Of a stretch of 56,885 nucleotides of DNA, positions 38,639 to 48,783 are shown one piece after another (position 1 is the first letter of the stretch; each line of letters opens with the position of its first letter). Position numbers and translations under genes: made by a program. The stretch spans positions 1 to 56,885 of the forward strand of contig MDLC01000016.1 of the NCBI GenBank assembly GCA_001723645.1, given 5' to 3'. Source of the stretch: Candidatus Endobugula sertula. Lineage in GTDB: Bacteria; Pseudomonadota; Gammaproteobacteria; Pseudomonadales; Cellvibrionaceae. The notes under the pieces are model-generated. The model searched no databases, had not been told where the DNA came from, and was given only the letters and a program-made list of their open reading frames with translations.

Positions 38639-38667
38639 GACAGACAATAAATCATTGGGAGAAACAA

Positions 38668-39528
38668 CTAGGCAGCAGAATAATACGTCAATTTAGCGAG
38701 TAATCCAGCCACCTGCTCTCGCATTTTTTTACGGTGAATAATCATATCAATGGCCCCGTGTTCTAATAAAAACTCGCTACGCTGAAAACCCTTAGGTAAT
38801 TTTTGACGAATAGTCTGTTCAATAATATTAGGCCCCGCAAAGCCAGCTCGTGCACCAGGCTCAGCCGCATTAATGTCCCCCAAAAGCGCTAAACTAGCAG
38901 AAACACCACCATATACTGGATCGGTCATCAAAGAAATATAAGGTGTCCCCTGTTGCTTTAAACGCTCAATAACGGCACTGGTTTTTGCCATTTGCATTAA
39001 AGAGATCAAGGCTTCTTGCATACGAGCACCACCTGTTGCGGTAAAACAAACCAATGGAATATTTTCTTCTAAAGCAATGTGTGCAGCACGGGCAAATTTC
39101 TCCCCCACAACATACCCCATAGACCCCCCATGGAAAGAGAATTCAAAGGCAACTGCGACAACAGCTTGCCCCTTTAGTTTCCCTTTCACCGCCACTAGAG
39201 CATCTTTTTCGCCCGTACTTTTTTGTGCCGCTGATAAGCGATCTTTATATTTTTTAGTGTCTTTAAAATTAAGGCGATCCGTAGGTACTATGTCTGTAGA
39301 CAGCTCTTCTCTATTATCTTCATCAAGAAAAATATCCAAGCGACGGCGTGCACCAATACGGAAGTGATGATCACATTTTGGACAAACATCCAAATTACTT
39401 TCTAGCTCTGGTCTATATAATACCGAACCGCATTTTACACATTTCTTCCATAGTCCTTCAGGCACCCGACTGCTATTACCTTTCGCACCACCTGACCGAC
39501 TCGGTACAATCTTATCTAACCAACTCAT
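38668..39528 (-). CDS. accD: Acetyl-CoA carboxylase carboxyltransferase subunit beta
   Basis: AccD pairs with AccA to carboxylate acetyl-CoA in fatty-acid synthesis. The 286-residue protein has the N-terminal zinc ribbon ([16 protein letters not shown] with the second pair CPKC at ~51-54) and the crotonase-like core with SGTG-class turns: [38 protein letters not shown] and [16 protein letters not shown], given in parts. accD-folC is a conserved pair. Confidence 0.97.
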   Translation of the reverse strand: MSWLDKIVPSRSGGAKGNSSRVPEGLWKKCVKCGSVLYRPELESNLDVCPKCDHHFRIGARRRLDIFLDEDNREELSTDIVPTDRLNFKDTKKYKDRLSAAQKSTGEKDALVAVKGKLKGQAVVAVAFEFSFHGGSMGYVVGEKFARAAHIALEENIPLVCFTATGGARMQEALISLMQMAKTSAVIERLKQQGTPYISLMTDPVYGGVSASLALLGDINAAEPGARAGFAGPNIIEQTIRQKLPKGFQRSEFLLEHGAIDMIIHRKKMREQVAGLLAKLTYYSAA

Positions 39529-39567
39529 TGCTCTCTTTTAACCTAATTGTGTCAACAGACCCAACCA

Positions 39568-40380
39568 TTAATAGCCATCTAAACCATAACGGATCTCTGC
39601 TGCTAACTGACCAATAGCCTGAACGATTGTCTGTGAACTTTCATTTTCTAATGTGCCCATCTTATCAACAAATACACTGCCAACAACAGCACCATCGGCA
39701 TACTCTGCAACGGCATTGGCGGAGTTACCGTCCTTAATACCGAAACCAACACAAATGGGCAAATCCGTATACTGACGAATGTGCCCTAGCTTGTCTTTAA
39801 CAGACCCCAGGTCCAAATGCCCAGCTCCAGTCACACCTTTGAGGGACACATAATAAACAAAACCGCTCGCCAAGCTGGCAATATCTCGAATCCGCTGAAC
39901 CGTCGTTGTTGGGCTCAGTAGAAAAATATTTTGTAAACCCACATTACGTAACGCTTTGTTGAGTCCTACCGCTTCTTCTGGTGGCAAATCAACGGTTAAC
40001 ACGCCGTCAACACCTGCTGCAAAAGCTGCCGTTGCAAATTCACTATATCCCATACGCTCAACAGGATTCGCATAACCCATCAGCACAACTGGCGTCTCGT
40101 TGTCTGTTTCACGAAATTGCTTAACCAGCGCCAAAGTGCTTTTCAAACTGACGTGATGAGCCAAAGCACGTTCATGGCCCCGTTGAATAACGGGTCCTTC
40201 TGCCATAGGGTCTGAAAACGGTATGCCCAACTCAATAATATCAGCGCCCTTGGCAACCAGTTCCTGAATTGCGTTCAGAGTAACATCAGGCGTTGGGTCA
40301 CCGCTGACAATATAAGTAACCAAGGCTTTACGATTAGCTTCTTTAAGCGCCTGCATGCGCTGAGTAATACGATTGATCAT
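39568..40380 (-). CDS. trpA: Tryptophan synthase alpha subunit
   Basis: TrpA cleaves indole-3-glycerol phosphate and passes indole to TrpB. The 270-residue TIM barrel has the catalytic Glu in [19 protein letters not shown] and Asp in [12 protein letters not shown], with [12 protein letters not shown] and CVGFGIKDG for phosphate binding. Its ATG overlaps the trpB stop as ATGA, so the subunits are translated together. Confidence 0.97.
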   Translation of the reverse strand: MINRITQRMQALKEANRKALVTYIVSGDPTPDVTLNAIQELVAKGADIIELGIPFSDPMAEGPVIQRGHERALAHHVSLKSTLALVKQFRETDNETPVVLMGYANPVERMGYSEFATAAFAAGVDGVLTVDLPPEEAVGLNKALRNVGLQNIFLLSPTTTVQRIRDIASLASGFVYYVSLKGVTGAGHLDLGSVKDKLGHIRQYTDLPICVGFGIKDGNSANAVAEYADGAVVGSVFVDKMGTLENESSQTIVQAIGQLAAEIRYGLDGY

Positions 40381-41606
40381 GACACTTTAATTCCATCCAT
40401 TGCGGCAATAGTGAGGATATCTTTATCACCACGCCCCGATAAATTAACCACCAGACTCCTATCTGACGACATACTCTGAGCCAGTTTCTTTGCGTACGCA
40501 AGAGCATGACTACTTTCCAATGCAGGCATAATACCCTCAATGAGTGTTAACTCACGGAATGCCGCTAACGCTTCGTCATCATTAACCGCAACATAATTGA
40601 CTCTCCCCAAATCTTTTAACCAGGAATGCTCAGGACCTACACCAGGATAATCAAGTCCCGCAGATATAGAATGAGTCTCTATAATTTGACCATTTTGATC
40701 TTCCATTAAATAGGTTCGGTTGCCATGCAATACACCTGGGATACCATCGCTTAGTGGTGCTGCATGGCGGCCCGTCTCCACCCCTTCACCTCCTGCTTCC
40801 ACACCATACATGGCAACATTTTCATCATTAAGAAAGGGGTGAAACAAACCGATCGCATTCGAACCCCCACCTACACAAGCAACTAGCACATCAGGTAGAC
40901 GGCCTATTTGTGCCAAACATTGCTCACGGGCTTCGCGACCAATAATAGACTGGAAATCGCGAACCAATTGAGGGTAAGGATGAGGGCCGGCCACCGTGCC
41001 TATAATATAAAAAGTGTCATCAACATTCGTTACCCAGTCACGCATGGCCTCATTCATGGCGTCTTTCAGGGTACGAGTACCTGACTGTACCTCATTCACT
41101 GTAGCGCCCAGCAATTTCATCCGATAAACGTTCAACGATTGCCGTCGTACGTCTTCTTCACCCATAAACACTTCACACTCCAACCCCAAACGGGCGGCGA
41201 CTGTCGCGCTGGCCACACCATGCTGTCCGGCACCTGTTTCAGCAATAATGCGTTTTTTACCTGAATATTTAGCCAGCAAAGCCTGGCCAATAGTATTGTT
41301 AACTTTATGAGCACCCGTATGATTTAGGTCTTCACGCTTTAGGTAAAGCTGCGCGCCCCCCACTCTCTGACTCCAACGCTCTGCATGGTATAAAGGTGAC
41401 GGCCGCCCGATATAGTGCGCCATATCTTTATCAAATTCTGCCTGAAAGCCAGGATCATCTTTAAGCCGTTGATACATCTCAGCGAGTTCATCCAAGGCAA
41501 AAATCAGTGTCTCTGAAACAAAGCGCCCACCATAAATACCAAAGTGGCCTCTATCATCCGGAAAACAACTGTAGTCAATATCTGCAGAGTTAGTTAAATC
41601 GTTCAC
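40377..41606 (-). CDS. trpB: Tryptophan synthase beta subunit
   Basis: TrpB condenses indole and serine using PLP. The 409-residue protein has the PLP Lys in [35 protein letters not shown], the phosphate loop [12 protein letters not shown] and GRGDKDILT near the end. The start codon is GTG at 41606, after GGAGAAGC; the nearby ATG two bases away is out of frame. trpF precedes it by about 15 bases and trpA follows with a four-base overlap, so trpFBA is one unit. Confidence 0.96.
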   Translation of the reverse strand: MNDLTNSADIDYSCFPDDRGHFGIYGGRFVSETLIFALDELAEMYQRLKDDPGFQAEFDKDMAHYIGRPSPLYHAERWSQRVGGAQLYLKREDLNHTGAHKVNNTIGQALLAKYSGKKRIIAETGAGQHGVASATVAARLGLECEVFMGEEDVRRQSLNVYRMKLLGATVNEVQSGTRTLKDAMNEAMRDWVTNVDDTFYIIGTVAGPHPYPQLVRDFQSIIGREAREQCLAQIGRLPDVLVACVGGGSNAIGLFHPFLNDENVAMYGVEAGGEGVETGRHAAPLSDGIPGVLHGNRTYLMEDQNGQIIETHSISAGLDYPGVGPEHSWLKDLGRVNYVAVNDDEALAAFRELTLIEGIMPALESSHALAYAKKLAQSMSSDRSLVVNLSGRGDKDILTIAAMDGIKVS

Positions 41607-41621
41607 GTCATAGCTTCTCCA

Positions 41622-42299
41622 TCAATTCCGGCTTGAATACCGAACGGTATTAACGTTATCAATAAATTCTTTGATTTTCTGTGGATCTTTTCTGCCAGGC
41701 GACAGCTCCACTCCACCACTCACATCCACAGCATAGGGTTGCGTCGCTTTAATAGCCTGTTGCACATTATCAGGCACTAAGCCTCCGGCCACAACAATAG
41801 GCAGATGACGTTCAACTGGCGCTGGAACCCGACCCCAGTCAAAAGTTGCTCCAGTACCACCAGGTAACCCTGGACGATAAGTATCCAATAGTATCGCAGA
41901 AGCATCGGGATAAGAGGCAATAGCAGCCACAATATCAAGATCAGCTTTCATTCTTAGCGCTTTCATATAGGGCCATCTGAATTGCCCACAGTATTTTGCA
42001 GTCTCATCACCGTGAAACTGTAACACCTGTAATGGCACTGCTTCCAGCACCTGCTCTACCCACACCCGATCAGCATTAACAAACAAGCCAACTATAGCAA
42101 CAAAAGGGCCCACCGCATTGGCTATCTGTTTTGCCACAGCAATGGACACGTAACGAGGGCTCGGCTCGTAAAAGACCATGCCAATAGCATCAGCACCTGC
42201 ATTTACCGCAGAGATAGCATCGTCAACCGTCGTAATACCACAGATTTTTACGCGAGGAGAGTCACTATGGTTTACTACTGGGTTCAACTGAAATTCCAA
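41622..42299 (-). CDS. trpF: Phosphoribosylanthranilate isomerase
   Basis: TrpF converts phosphoribosylanthranilate to its ribulose form. The 225-residue barrel has the catalytic Cys in RVKICGITTVDDA and Asp in ILLDTYRPGLPGGTG, with VAGGLVPDNV and VDVSGGVELSPGRKDP for the phosphate. The N-terminal ~15 residues before VKICG are longer than usual, so a later start is possible. It begins the trpFBA unit and follows truA after a 117-bp gap, the order known from Pseudomonas. Confidence 0.95.
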   Translation of the reverse strand: MEFQLNPVVNHSDSPRVKICGITTVDDAISAVNAGADAIGMVFYEPSPRYVSIAVAKQIANAVGPFVAIVGLFVNADRVWVEQVLEAVPLQVLQFHGDETAKYCGQFRWPYMKALRMKADLDIVAAIASYPDASAILLDTYRPGLPGGTGATFDWGRVPAPVERHLPIVVAGGLVPDNVQQAIKATQPYAVDVSGGVELSPGRKDPQKIKEFIDNVNTVRYSSRN

Positions 42300-42416
42300 G
42301 AATGAATTAGGGATAGAAGGATAGTAAAAACACAGGGCATGATGATAACAGAATTTATCGGCCTATTCACTCAAGCTTGTACAATCCTTCATACGACCAT
42401 CAGTCCCTGCACCATG

Positions 42417-43301
42417 TCAGCTATTCCCTAAAAAATAAGGCCCTGGAGACCTCTGAGGCAAAACAAATTTCGGGCTATAGTTAACAGCGACCAAGTATAA
42501 GCCATCCGGTGGAGCTGTTACTCCTGCACATTGACGGTCACGGCTTTCCAAAACATCTCTGGACCAGGAAATCGGCTTTTCTCCTGCCCCTATCGTCGAT
42601 AAAACCCCCACAATATTTCTCACCATATGGTAGAGAAAGGCGGTGGCCCTCACTTCAATCATCATAAAATCGCCCTGACAACGAATATCAATACGTTCCA
42701 TACGCCTTATCGGATTATTCGCCTGACACTGGGCCGCACGAAACGCACTAAAATCATGCTCACCCAATAATGATTCACTCGCGGTTTTCATCGCATCAAT
42801 ATCCAGCGTTCGACGATCCCAGGTGACATAATGATGAAGCAACGCAGAAGGAGTAGGAGAATTATAGATAATATATCGGTAAGTACGCGAAGTCGCGCTA
42901 AAGCGCGCGTGAAACTCTGGCGTTGTATTTTTAATCCAACGAATGGCAACACCGTCTGACAACTGGGTATTAGCACCACGCAACCACGCCCTGTCCGGGC
43001 GCACCGCCAGGGTATCAAAATGAATCACCTGATTAGTCGCATGCACACCCGCATCAGTTCTCCCGGCACAAACCAACTTGATGGGTTCATTAGCAATAGC
43101 TGATAGCGCGTTTTCAAGGGTCTGCTGGATAGTTTTTGTATCATGGCTTTGTGCCTGAAAGCCATGATACAAATGACCACTATATTCAATACCAAGGGCA
43201 ATGCGCCGCATATCAACAGGAAACTTACATTCCGGAGTCACTTCACAATTACGCGAATAGGTCTCAGGGCGTTTACTGTGAGTCTTCATTACCTGACTCA
43301 T
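42417..43301 (-). CDS. truA: tRNA pseudouridine(38-40) synthase
   Basis: TruA makes pseudouridine at positions 38-40 of the tRNA anticodon arm. The catalytic Asp is in AGRTDAGVHATNQVIHF, and RTYRYIIYN, FLYHMVRNIVG and DRQCAGVTAPPDGLYL follow. The first Met gives 294 residues; a Met at 43211 (MRRIALGIEYSG) would give the more usual ~264, and I keep the longer form with caution. A perfect 16-bp inverted repeat lies within the coding sequence at YHGFQAQSHDTK. Confidence 0.95.
   Translation of the reverse strand: MSQVMKTHSKRPETYSRNCEVTPECKFPVDMRRIALGIEYSGHLYHGFQAQSHDTKTIQQTLENALSAIANEPIKLVCAGRTDAGVHATNQVIHFDTLAVRPDRAWLRGANTQLSDGVAIRWIKNTTPEFHARFSATSRTYRYIIYNSPTPSALLHHYVTWDRRTLDIDAMKTASESLLGEHDFSAFRAAQCQANNPIRRMERIDIRCQGDFMMIEVRATAFLYHMVRNIVGVLSTIGAGEKPISWSRDVLESRDRQCAGVTAPPDGLYLVAVNYSPKFVLPQRSPGPYFLGNS
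43135..43173. repeat. Perfect 16-bp inverted repeat inside truA
   Basis: TTTGTATCATGGCTTT (43135-43150) and AAAGCCATGATACAAA (43158-43173) are exact reverse complements around a 7-base loop, GTGCCTG. The truA mRNA would fold into a stable hairpin near the 5' end of the gene. Both strands encode a similar peptide here (YHGF..), a result of the symmetry. It lies within conserved coding sequence, so function beyond coding is not shown. Confidence 0.85.
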
Positions 43302-43335
43302 GTCAGATTATCGATAAACCTTCTACAGAAAATGG

Positions 43336-44145
43336 TCAAATGCCCATCTCTTTCGCCAACATCTCAGGGGTAACTGCACCAGGGATAATTTGCCCAGACT
43401 CCAGAATAATGGCTGGAGTACCACGAATCCCCACCTTTTTTCCCAGTATATAATGATCTGCGACAGGGCTAACCTCACACTCGGCCAACTCTACATCTTG
43501 CCCACTCTTAAAACGATCCATCATCTCTACCCTATTATCAGCACACCACACCGTTGAGAGCTTCTGAGCACTACGAGAATTAATACCTGCACGGGGGAAC
43601 GCCAGATAGCGCACCTCAATTCCCATATCCAACATGGCACCCATCTGACTATGCAGCTTCCGACAGAAAGGACAATCAATATCAGTAAAAATATACACAT
43701 ATCCTTTTTGTTCCACAGTAGGCTTATAAACAACCAAATCTTTTTCTGCCACCGCCTGTAACATTTCCACACGCTTGGGTGCAAAAGCCTTCTCTTCTTT
43801 TATACGGTCTTGTTCTTGCAGATTGACCAAATGACCTGAATTTACCTGATACATCTCCCCAGCGATCAAAAAACCCCCATCTTCACTCACAAAAACGACT
43901 CGCCCATCCAATTTCATTTTATAAAGGCCCTCCATTGGAGAATAACGTAAATTAGAAGGTTCTAAATCGGGACGAGCTTGTTTTAATCGAGCAAATATCG
44001 ATGTCTGAATTTCCTCGGGAACTACCGCATCTGGCTTTCGTTTCTCAATTACGGCTTGTGCTATAGCCTGATTCCCTGAGAAAAAAACTAATACAACCAG
44101 TAAATATCGCCCCAATTTTGCTACTTTGTACGCATTCATAATCAT
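43336..44145 (-). CDS. dsbC: Thiol:disulfide interchange protein DsbC
   Basis: DsbC is a periplasmic dimeric isomerase that repairs wrong disulfides. The 269-residue product has a signal peptide (VAKLGRYLLVVLVFFSGNQAIAQA split over residues ~6-29), a dimer domain, and a thioredoxin domain with the active site DIDCPFCRKLH; the CPFC pair differs from the CGYC of E. coli. Further Cys residues (WCADN, AECEVS) match the second DsbC disulfide. The cis-Pro loop is IRGTPAIILESG. I chose ATG at 44145, which follows AGGTG; a GTG three codons upstream is less likely. Confidence 0.92.
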   Translation of the reverse strand: MIMNAYKVAKLGRYLLVVLVFFSGNQAIAQAVIEKRKPDAVVPEEIQTSIFARLKQARPDLEPSNLRYSPMEGLYKMKLDGRVVFVSEDGGFLIAGEMYQVNSGHLVNLQEQDRIKEEKAFAPKRVEMLQAVAEKDLVVYKPTVEQKGYVYIFTDIDCPFCRKLHSQMGAMLDMGIEVRYLAFPRAGINSRSAQKLSTVWCADNRVEMMDRFKSGQDVELAECEVSPVADHYILGKKVGIRGTPAIILESGQIIPGAVTPEMLAKEMGI

Positions 44146-44495
44146 AAAAAACACCTAATTAGCCTTGTCGTTTCAACGACCATCATATACCCAACGAGTT
44201 TTTTTATTGGTAACTAAATCAACTTTACTCCATACCTCGCTTCGAATTCACCTGAACCACAAAGTCCATGTTACCGTTACGTTTTATTATCCCCTCAAAA
44301 CGATAATCTCTTATACTAACAGTACTCTACGATAATAAATCCCCAATTCGTTTAAGGTTCGATCCTTTTATCGTCTATATTAGTCAGCCGTTGAATTTAA
44401 AACGTTGTACATCACAACAACTTAGCGGCTACAATAAAGCCTTTAAACCCAACATATTAGCATTTGACACGCATCATACTCAATCATCACATTTT
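44146..44495. other. Divergent intergenic region between dsbC and dgkA
   Basis: About 350 bases between divergent genes; promoters for both must lie here. The frame of dgkA extends upstream to 44391 without being likely coding. A small inverted repeat GTCGTTTCAACGAC is at ~44167-44180. I could not pick promoter boxes with confidence. Confidence 0.5.
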
Positions 44496-44864
44496 ATGTC
44501 TGCTTTTAATCAAACATCCAATCATTTGATACGCCTATATAAGGCCACACGCTATTCAATAGCGGGGTTACGCTCGGCCTTTAAATACGAACAGGCATTT
44601 CGTTTAGAAATTTACCTGTCTTTTATTTTAATACCACTGGCTATCTGGCTGGCCAAGACTCCGATAGAGCTAAGCCTACTCATAGGCAGCTGGATATTAG
44701 TGATGATTATCGAACTATTTAACAGTGCCATTGAAGCGGCTATTGATCGTATTGGCCCAGAACGACATGAGTTGTCTGGACGTGCCAAGGACATTGGTTC
44801 AGCCGCTGTGATGTTAGGCATTTTCCTAGCACTATTTATCTGGCTTAGTATTACTTTGCTATAA
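44496..44864 (+). CDS. dgkA: Diacylglycerol kinase
   Basis: DgkA is a small trimeric inner-membrane kinase that recycles diacylglycerol to phosphatidic acid. The 122-residue product equals the E. coli length. It has AGLRSAFKYEQAFRLEIYL, the catalytic and metal-binding region IELFNSAIEAAIDRI, ELSGRAKDIGSAAV and three hydrophobic segments. I chose ATG at 44496 (MSAFNQTSNHLIRLYKA) because the longer frame from 44391 adds 35 residues absent from the family. Confidence 0.95.
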   Translation: MSAFNQTSNHLIRLYKATRYSIAGLRSAFKYEQAFRLEIYLSFILIPLAIWLAKTPIELSLLIGSWILVMIIELFNSAIEAAIDRIGPERHELSGRAKDIGSAAVMLGIFLALFIWLSITLL

Positions 44865-44909
44865 CACCATTTTTGATTGTTGCTATTAACCATTGTAAAC
44901 AGACACTCT

Positions 44910-45659
44910 ATGACTGATAAGCACACCACCCACTTTGGCTTTGAACAGGTTCCCGTAGACGAAAAAGCACACCGTGTCGCCGATGTATTTCATTCGGTAG
45001 CTACCAAATATGATGTCATGAATGATCTGATGTCGGGGGGGATTCATCGCCTCTGGAAGCGTTTTACCATTGAGTTATCCGCGGTACGCCCTGGTCATAA
45101 AGTATTAGATATTGCAGGGGGCACAGGTGACTTAGCTTATCAATTCTCCAAATTAGTGGGCGATGAAGGCCAAGTCATCCTTTCCGACATCAATGCATCC
45201 ATGCTCAATGTTGGTCGTGATCGTTTAATGGACAGGGGTGTGAATAGGAACGTGCAATATGTCCAACTGGATGCTCAGCATATTCCCTTTGATGATAATC
45301 ATTTTGACTGTATTACCATTGCCTTCGGGCTGCGTAATGTCACTGATAAAGATCTGGCCTTACGCTCCATGCTACGTGTTTTAAAGCCTGGTGGCCGCTT
45401 ACTAGTACTGGAATTTTCCAAGCCCCAAAATAAGCTGTTAGAAAAAGTCTATGACGCATACTCTTTTCACCTACTACCGATAATGGGAAAAGTCATTACC
45501 AACGATGCAGATAGTTATCGTTATCTAGCAGAGTCTATTCGTATGCATCCGGATCAGGAGACCCTAAAAGGCATGATGATGAGTGCCGGGTTTAGCCAAA
45601 CAGAGTATCACAATATAACCGGTGGCATTGTCGCTCTGCACAAAGGCATCAAACCTTAA
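44910..45659 (+). CDS. ubiE: Ubiquinone/menaquinone biosynthesis C-methyltransferase
   Basis: UbiE methylates the ring in ubiquinone (and menaquinone) synthesis with SAM. The 249-residue protein has [25 protein letters not shown], the SAM loop [28 protein letters not shown] and [15 protein letters not shown], in parts. I chose the ATG at 44910 ([15 protein letters not shown]); a frame 11 codons longer is unlikely. It begins the ubiE-ubiJ-ubiB unit. Confidence 0.96.
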   Translation: MTDKHTTHFGFEQVPVDEKAHRVADVFHSVATKYDVMNDLMSGGIHRLWKRFTIELSAVRPGHKVLDIAGGTGDLAYQFSKLVGDEGQVILSDINASMLNVGRDRLMDRGVNRNVQYVQLDAQHIPFDDNHFDCITIAFGLRNVTDKDLALRSMLRVLKPGGRLLVLEFSKPQNKLLEKVYDAYSFHLLPIMGKVITNDADSYRYLAESIRMHPDQETLKGMMMSAGFSQTEYHNITGGIVALHKGIKP

Positions 45660-45660
45660 C

Positions 45661-46311
45661 ATGACATTGGAACAAACCCTCATCCAAGGGCTGGCAGCCA
45701 GTATAGAAACGGTTATCAATACCGCGCTACGCTATGATCCCTCCAGCCGCCAAAAACTTTCTCAGATTGATGAGGTGTTGGCGGTGACTGTCACAAGCAG
45801 TCCCAAACTAAGCCTCTATTTGCGCGGCCACGAAGAGGGGGTTGCCGTACTCTACTATTGTGAAACACCAGTCAGCGCCCACTTACAGGGTTCGGCTCTG
45901 GCCCTGCTCACATTATTCAAACAACCAACAAATTTGGCAGGTAGTGGGGTCACCTTGATTGGCAGTACGACTTTATTACAACAGTGGCAACACATACTTC
46001 ATAAGCTGGATATTGACTGGGAAGATGCTATCAGCCAGTCTATTGGCGATATTGCTGGGCCATTAATGGCATCTGGCATCCGCAAATCGGCGCAATGGGC
46101 CAAAGCCCAAGCACAAGAACAACCGCGTTTAATGACAGAATATTTACAGGAAGAACTAAAATTAACACCCAGCCCGCCCGAAGCAGAACATTTCTATCAA
46201 GCCATTGGTCACCTTAAACTGGATGTAGATCGAGTCTCCGCCCGAATCAAAAAAATCCGACAAACATGGCATCAATACACTGCTTCAACATCAAAAGAGG
46301 ATGTTGAATGA
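45661..46311 (+). CDS. ubiJ: Ubiquinone biosynthesis accessory factor UbiJ
   Basis: UbiJ is an SCP2-domain lipid-binding protein that holds ubiquinone intermediates in the soluble Ubi complex. The 216-residue product has an N-terminal SCP2-like domain (LYLRGHEEGVAVLYYCETPV, LIGSTTLLQQWQHI) and a helical C-terminus typical of UbiJ. It starts one base after ubiE's stop and overlaps ubiB as ATGA. Sequence similarity is lower than for its neighbours; position supports the call. Confidence 0.9.
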   Translation: MTLEQTLIQGLAASIETVINTALRYDPSSRQKLSQIDEVLAVTVTSSPKLSLYLRGHEEGVAVLYYCETPVSAHLQGSALALLTLFKQPTNLAGSGVTLIGSTTLLQQWQHILHKLDIDWEDAISQSIGDIAGPLMASGIRKSAQWAKAQAQEQPRLMTEYLQEELKLTPSPPEAEHFYQAIGHLKLDVDRVSARIKKIRQTWHQYTASTSKEDVE

Positions 46312-47945
46312 CGGTACTGCTGCGATCACTACATATTTTATGGGTATGTTGTCGTTATCGCCTGGACCAATTGGTGAGCCAACCTTTGCCCATGCCGCTT
46401 CGTTATGTGTTGATGCTTTTTCCTGTGGGAACAGCCAGCCGTGGAGAGCGTTTACGCCAAGCCTGTGAAACACTCGGGCCAATCTTTGTTAAGTTCGGCC
46501 AGCTATTATCAACTCGCCCAGATTTAATTCCACCTGATATCGTTAAAGAACTAGACCAACTTCAAGATAACGTTCCTCCTTTTTCTCCTCAGACTTTCCG
46601 GGAGATTGTAAAGTCTTCGCTGGGACAATCTTTAGAGGCAGTGTTTGACACACTGGAAGAACAACCGTTAGCCTCCGCCTCTGTCGCGCAGGTTCATGCT
46701 GCCACCCTAAAACCAACCCTTAAGGAACAGACCAGACGAGAAGTGGTTGTTAAAGTTATCCGCCCTGGTATCGAAAACACCATTCAAAAAGATATTGCTC
46801 TATTACGGTGGGTCGCTCGTTGTTTAGAAAGATGGCTGCCTGACGGCAAACGTCTCCGCTCTGTGGATATCGTAGAAGACTACCGAAATACCATTTTTGA
46901 CGAGTTGAACCTGCAACGAGAAGCCGCTAATGCTTCACAACTACGACGTAACTTCAACCATTCCGCCCTGCTTTATGTCCCCGAGATCATCTGGGAACAT
47001 AGTAATAAAACCATATTAGTGATGGAAAGGATCTATGGTATTCCAGTCGCCAGTGTCGAAGCCTTAGAAGCCCAGCAAACCAATATGAAATTACTGGCTG
47101 AACGTGGCGTAGAAATATTTTTTACACAGGTTTTCGAACATAATTTTTTTCATGCAGATATGCACCCAGGCAATATTTTTGTCTCCACCCAAACACCTCA
47201 TCAACCTCAATATATTTGCATAGATATGGCCATTGTCGGTTCGCTAAGCCGTGAAGACCAATACTATCTAGCACGCAATTTACTCGCTATGTTCCGCCGT
47301 GACTATCGCCAGGTTGCGGAGCTACATGTACAAAGTGGCTGGGTGCCTAAACACACTCATGTGAGTGATTTTGAGGCATCAGTACGAACTGTGTGCGAGC
47401 CGATATTTCAAAAACCTCTGGCAGAAATTTCTTTTGGTAAAGTCATGATCACTTTATTTCAAACAGCTCAGCGCTTTAATATGGAAGTACAACCCCAGTT
47501 GATATTGCTGCAAAAAACCTTACTGAATATCGAAGGCCTAGGTCGGCAACTCTATCCCGAACTGGACCTGTGGCAAACCGCCCATCCCTTTCTGGAACGC
47601 TGGTTAGAAAATCGTCTCCATCCTAAAACCCTGTTCAAAGAAATCAAACGCTACACGCCGGAGTGGATGGAAAAACTACCCGACGTTCCCACCACACTGA
47701 TTAGCAATATGGAAACACTGGAAAAAATGGGAGGACTGATCCCACAGATTCAACAAGCGGCAGAAGACTATCACCAAATCAAGCAACGCAATAAGCGACG
47801 CTATAGAATGTCCTTAATTGCGACGATATTGGCTATGGGTGCAGCCGTCACTGCTTGGCCACAGGGTATCACTTATATTTCATCCTTACCCCCTGCCACC
47901 ACTATTCTCGGAGTAGCAGCCCTTGGTATTTGGCTGTTTAAATAG
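46308..47945 (+). CDS. ubiB: Ubiquinone biosynthesis kinase-like protein UbiB
   Basis: UbiB is an atypical kinase/ATPase of the ABC1/ADCK group needed for ubiquinone synthesis. The 545-residue protein has FVKFGQLLSTRPDLIP (KxGQ motif), ASASVAQVHAATL, VVVKVIRPGIE with the Lys, DELNLQREAANA, FFHADMHPGNIFVS and IDMAIVGSL in the place of the DFG region. Two C-terminal membrane segments (~500-517, 525-543) anchor it. tatABC genes, which often follow ubiB, are not present. Confidence 0.96.
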   Translation: MTVLLRSLHILWVCCRYRLDQLVSQPLPMPLRYVLMLFPVGTASRGERLRQACETLGPIFVKFGQLLSTRPDLIPPDIVKELDQLQDNVPPFSPQTFREIVKSSLGQSLEAVFDTLEEQPLASASVAQVHAATLKPTLKEQTRREVVVKVIRPGIENTIQKDIALLRWVARCLERWLPDGKRLRSVDIVEDYRNTIFDELNLQREAANASQLRRNFNHSALLYVPEIIWEHSNKTILVMERIYGIPVASVEALEAQQTNMKLLAERGVEIFFTQVFEHNFFHADMHPGNIFVSTQTPHQPQYICIDMAIVGSLSREDQYYLARNLLAMFRRDYRQVAELHVQSGWVPKHTHVSDFEASVRTVCEPIFQKPLAEISFGKVMITLFQTAQRFNMEVQPQLILLQKTLLNIEGLGRQLYPELDLWQTAHPFLERWLENRLHPKTLFKEIKRYTPEWMEKLPDVPTTLISNMETLEKMGGLIPQIQQAAEDYHQIKQRNKRRYRMSLIATILAMGAAVTAWPQGITYISSLPPATTILGVAALGIWLFK

Positions 47946-48783
47946 AGGAGCTAGCCTGCCCTAAAGACATGCCGCCTTATGGCGAGAGTGATAGCGTTAA
48001 TTTATAACTGGTGGAACCTCTTTGTTCGTATGGCAAATTCAGATGATGGGGGTTACACAGCAGTTGGTTCGCATCACTTTCTACAACTTTTTCATCAAAA
48101 GGGACACCCAATAAATCAGTCAGTTGCCGAAATTTATTGAGCGATTCTGGCGTGGCGACCGCTCCTCTGCCGTTTGATTTTTGGCATACCGTAAACACTC
48201 AGTTATGTAATGATCAATTAGTCGATAAAGATGTCGGATAAATTGTTGCACAGCCTGCTGACGAGCGGATAGTCACAACGGCCTGTTATTGTTAAATTTA
48301 GAGCGTTGATCAACAAAAAAAACTGGGTCGAAAAAAATAGAATAATAATTTGGCATTTTATAACTTTTAAATCTCAAAAAAAAGAGCGATTGGCGCCTAA
48401 TTCATTTTGATTGATGTTAGGCATAAGGCATAATTTACGCCGTTTTCGGGAAGGGTAAGTATAATCAATCATGGAAAGCTAGGGATTCAGTCTTTTAGTC
48501 CTCAGCTATCAGTGCCTATTCCCTCAATGACAATATTAACCATACTGGTGTTATTCAGTTCAGGGATGATTTATGACTATAGGAATTCGTCGAGCCTTAC
48601 ACTACCTATTCCACACTCCGCAATACTACCCTAGGCACCTATTATGGTGTGTCTGGTCAGTACTTGCCATAATATATCAATGAACTTTGCTAATGTATTA
48701 ATCACTCACCTTGCAGATTGGTCTGAGTTTTAGTCAGAGGTATGTAACTTTTTAATTTTTTAACTATGGGAGAACGTGTCTTT
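47946..48783. other. Gene-poor interval between ubiB and the accessory island
   Basis: About 840 bases without a gene I can support. A minus-strand frame of 73 codons (47977-48198) reads like ordinary protein (SLNKFRQLTDLLGVPFDEKV) and may be a remnant; I do not recognise it. The stretch marks the left edge of the accessory island and should contain its promoter. I saw no tRNA, no attachment-site repeat and no integrase. Confidence 0.5.

Noticed and set aside
47977-48198. 73-codon minus-strand ORF after ubiB
   Set aside because: Reads like protein but matches nothing I know and lacks context; mentioned only within the interval.
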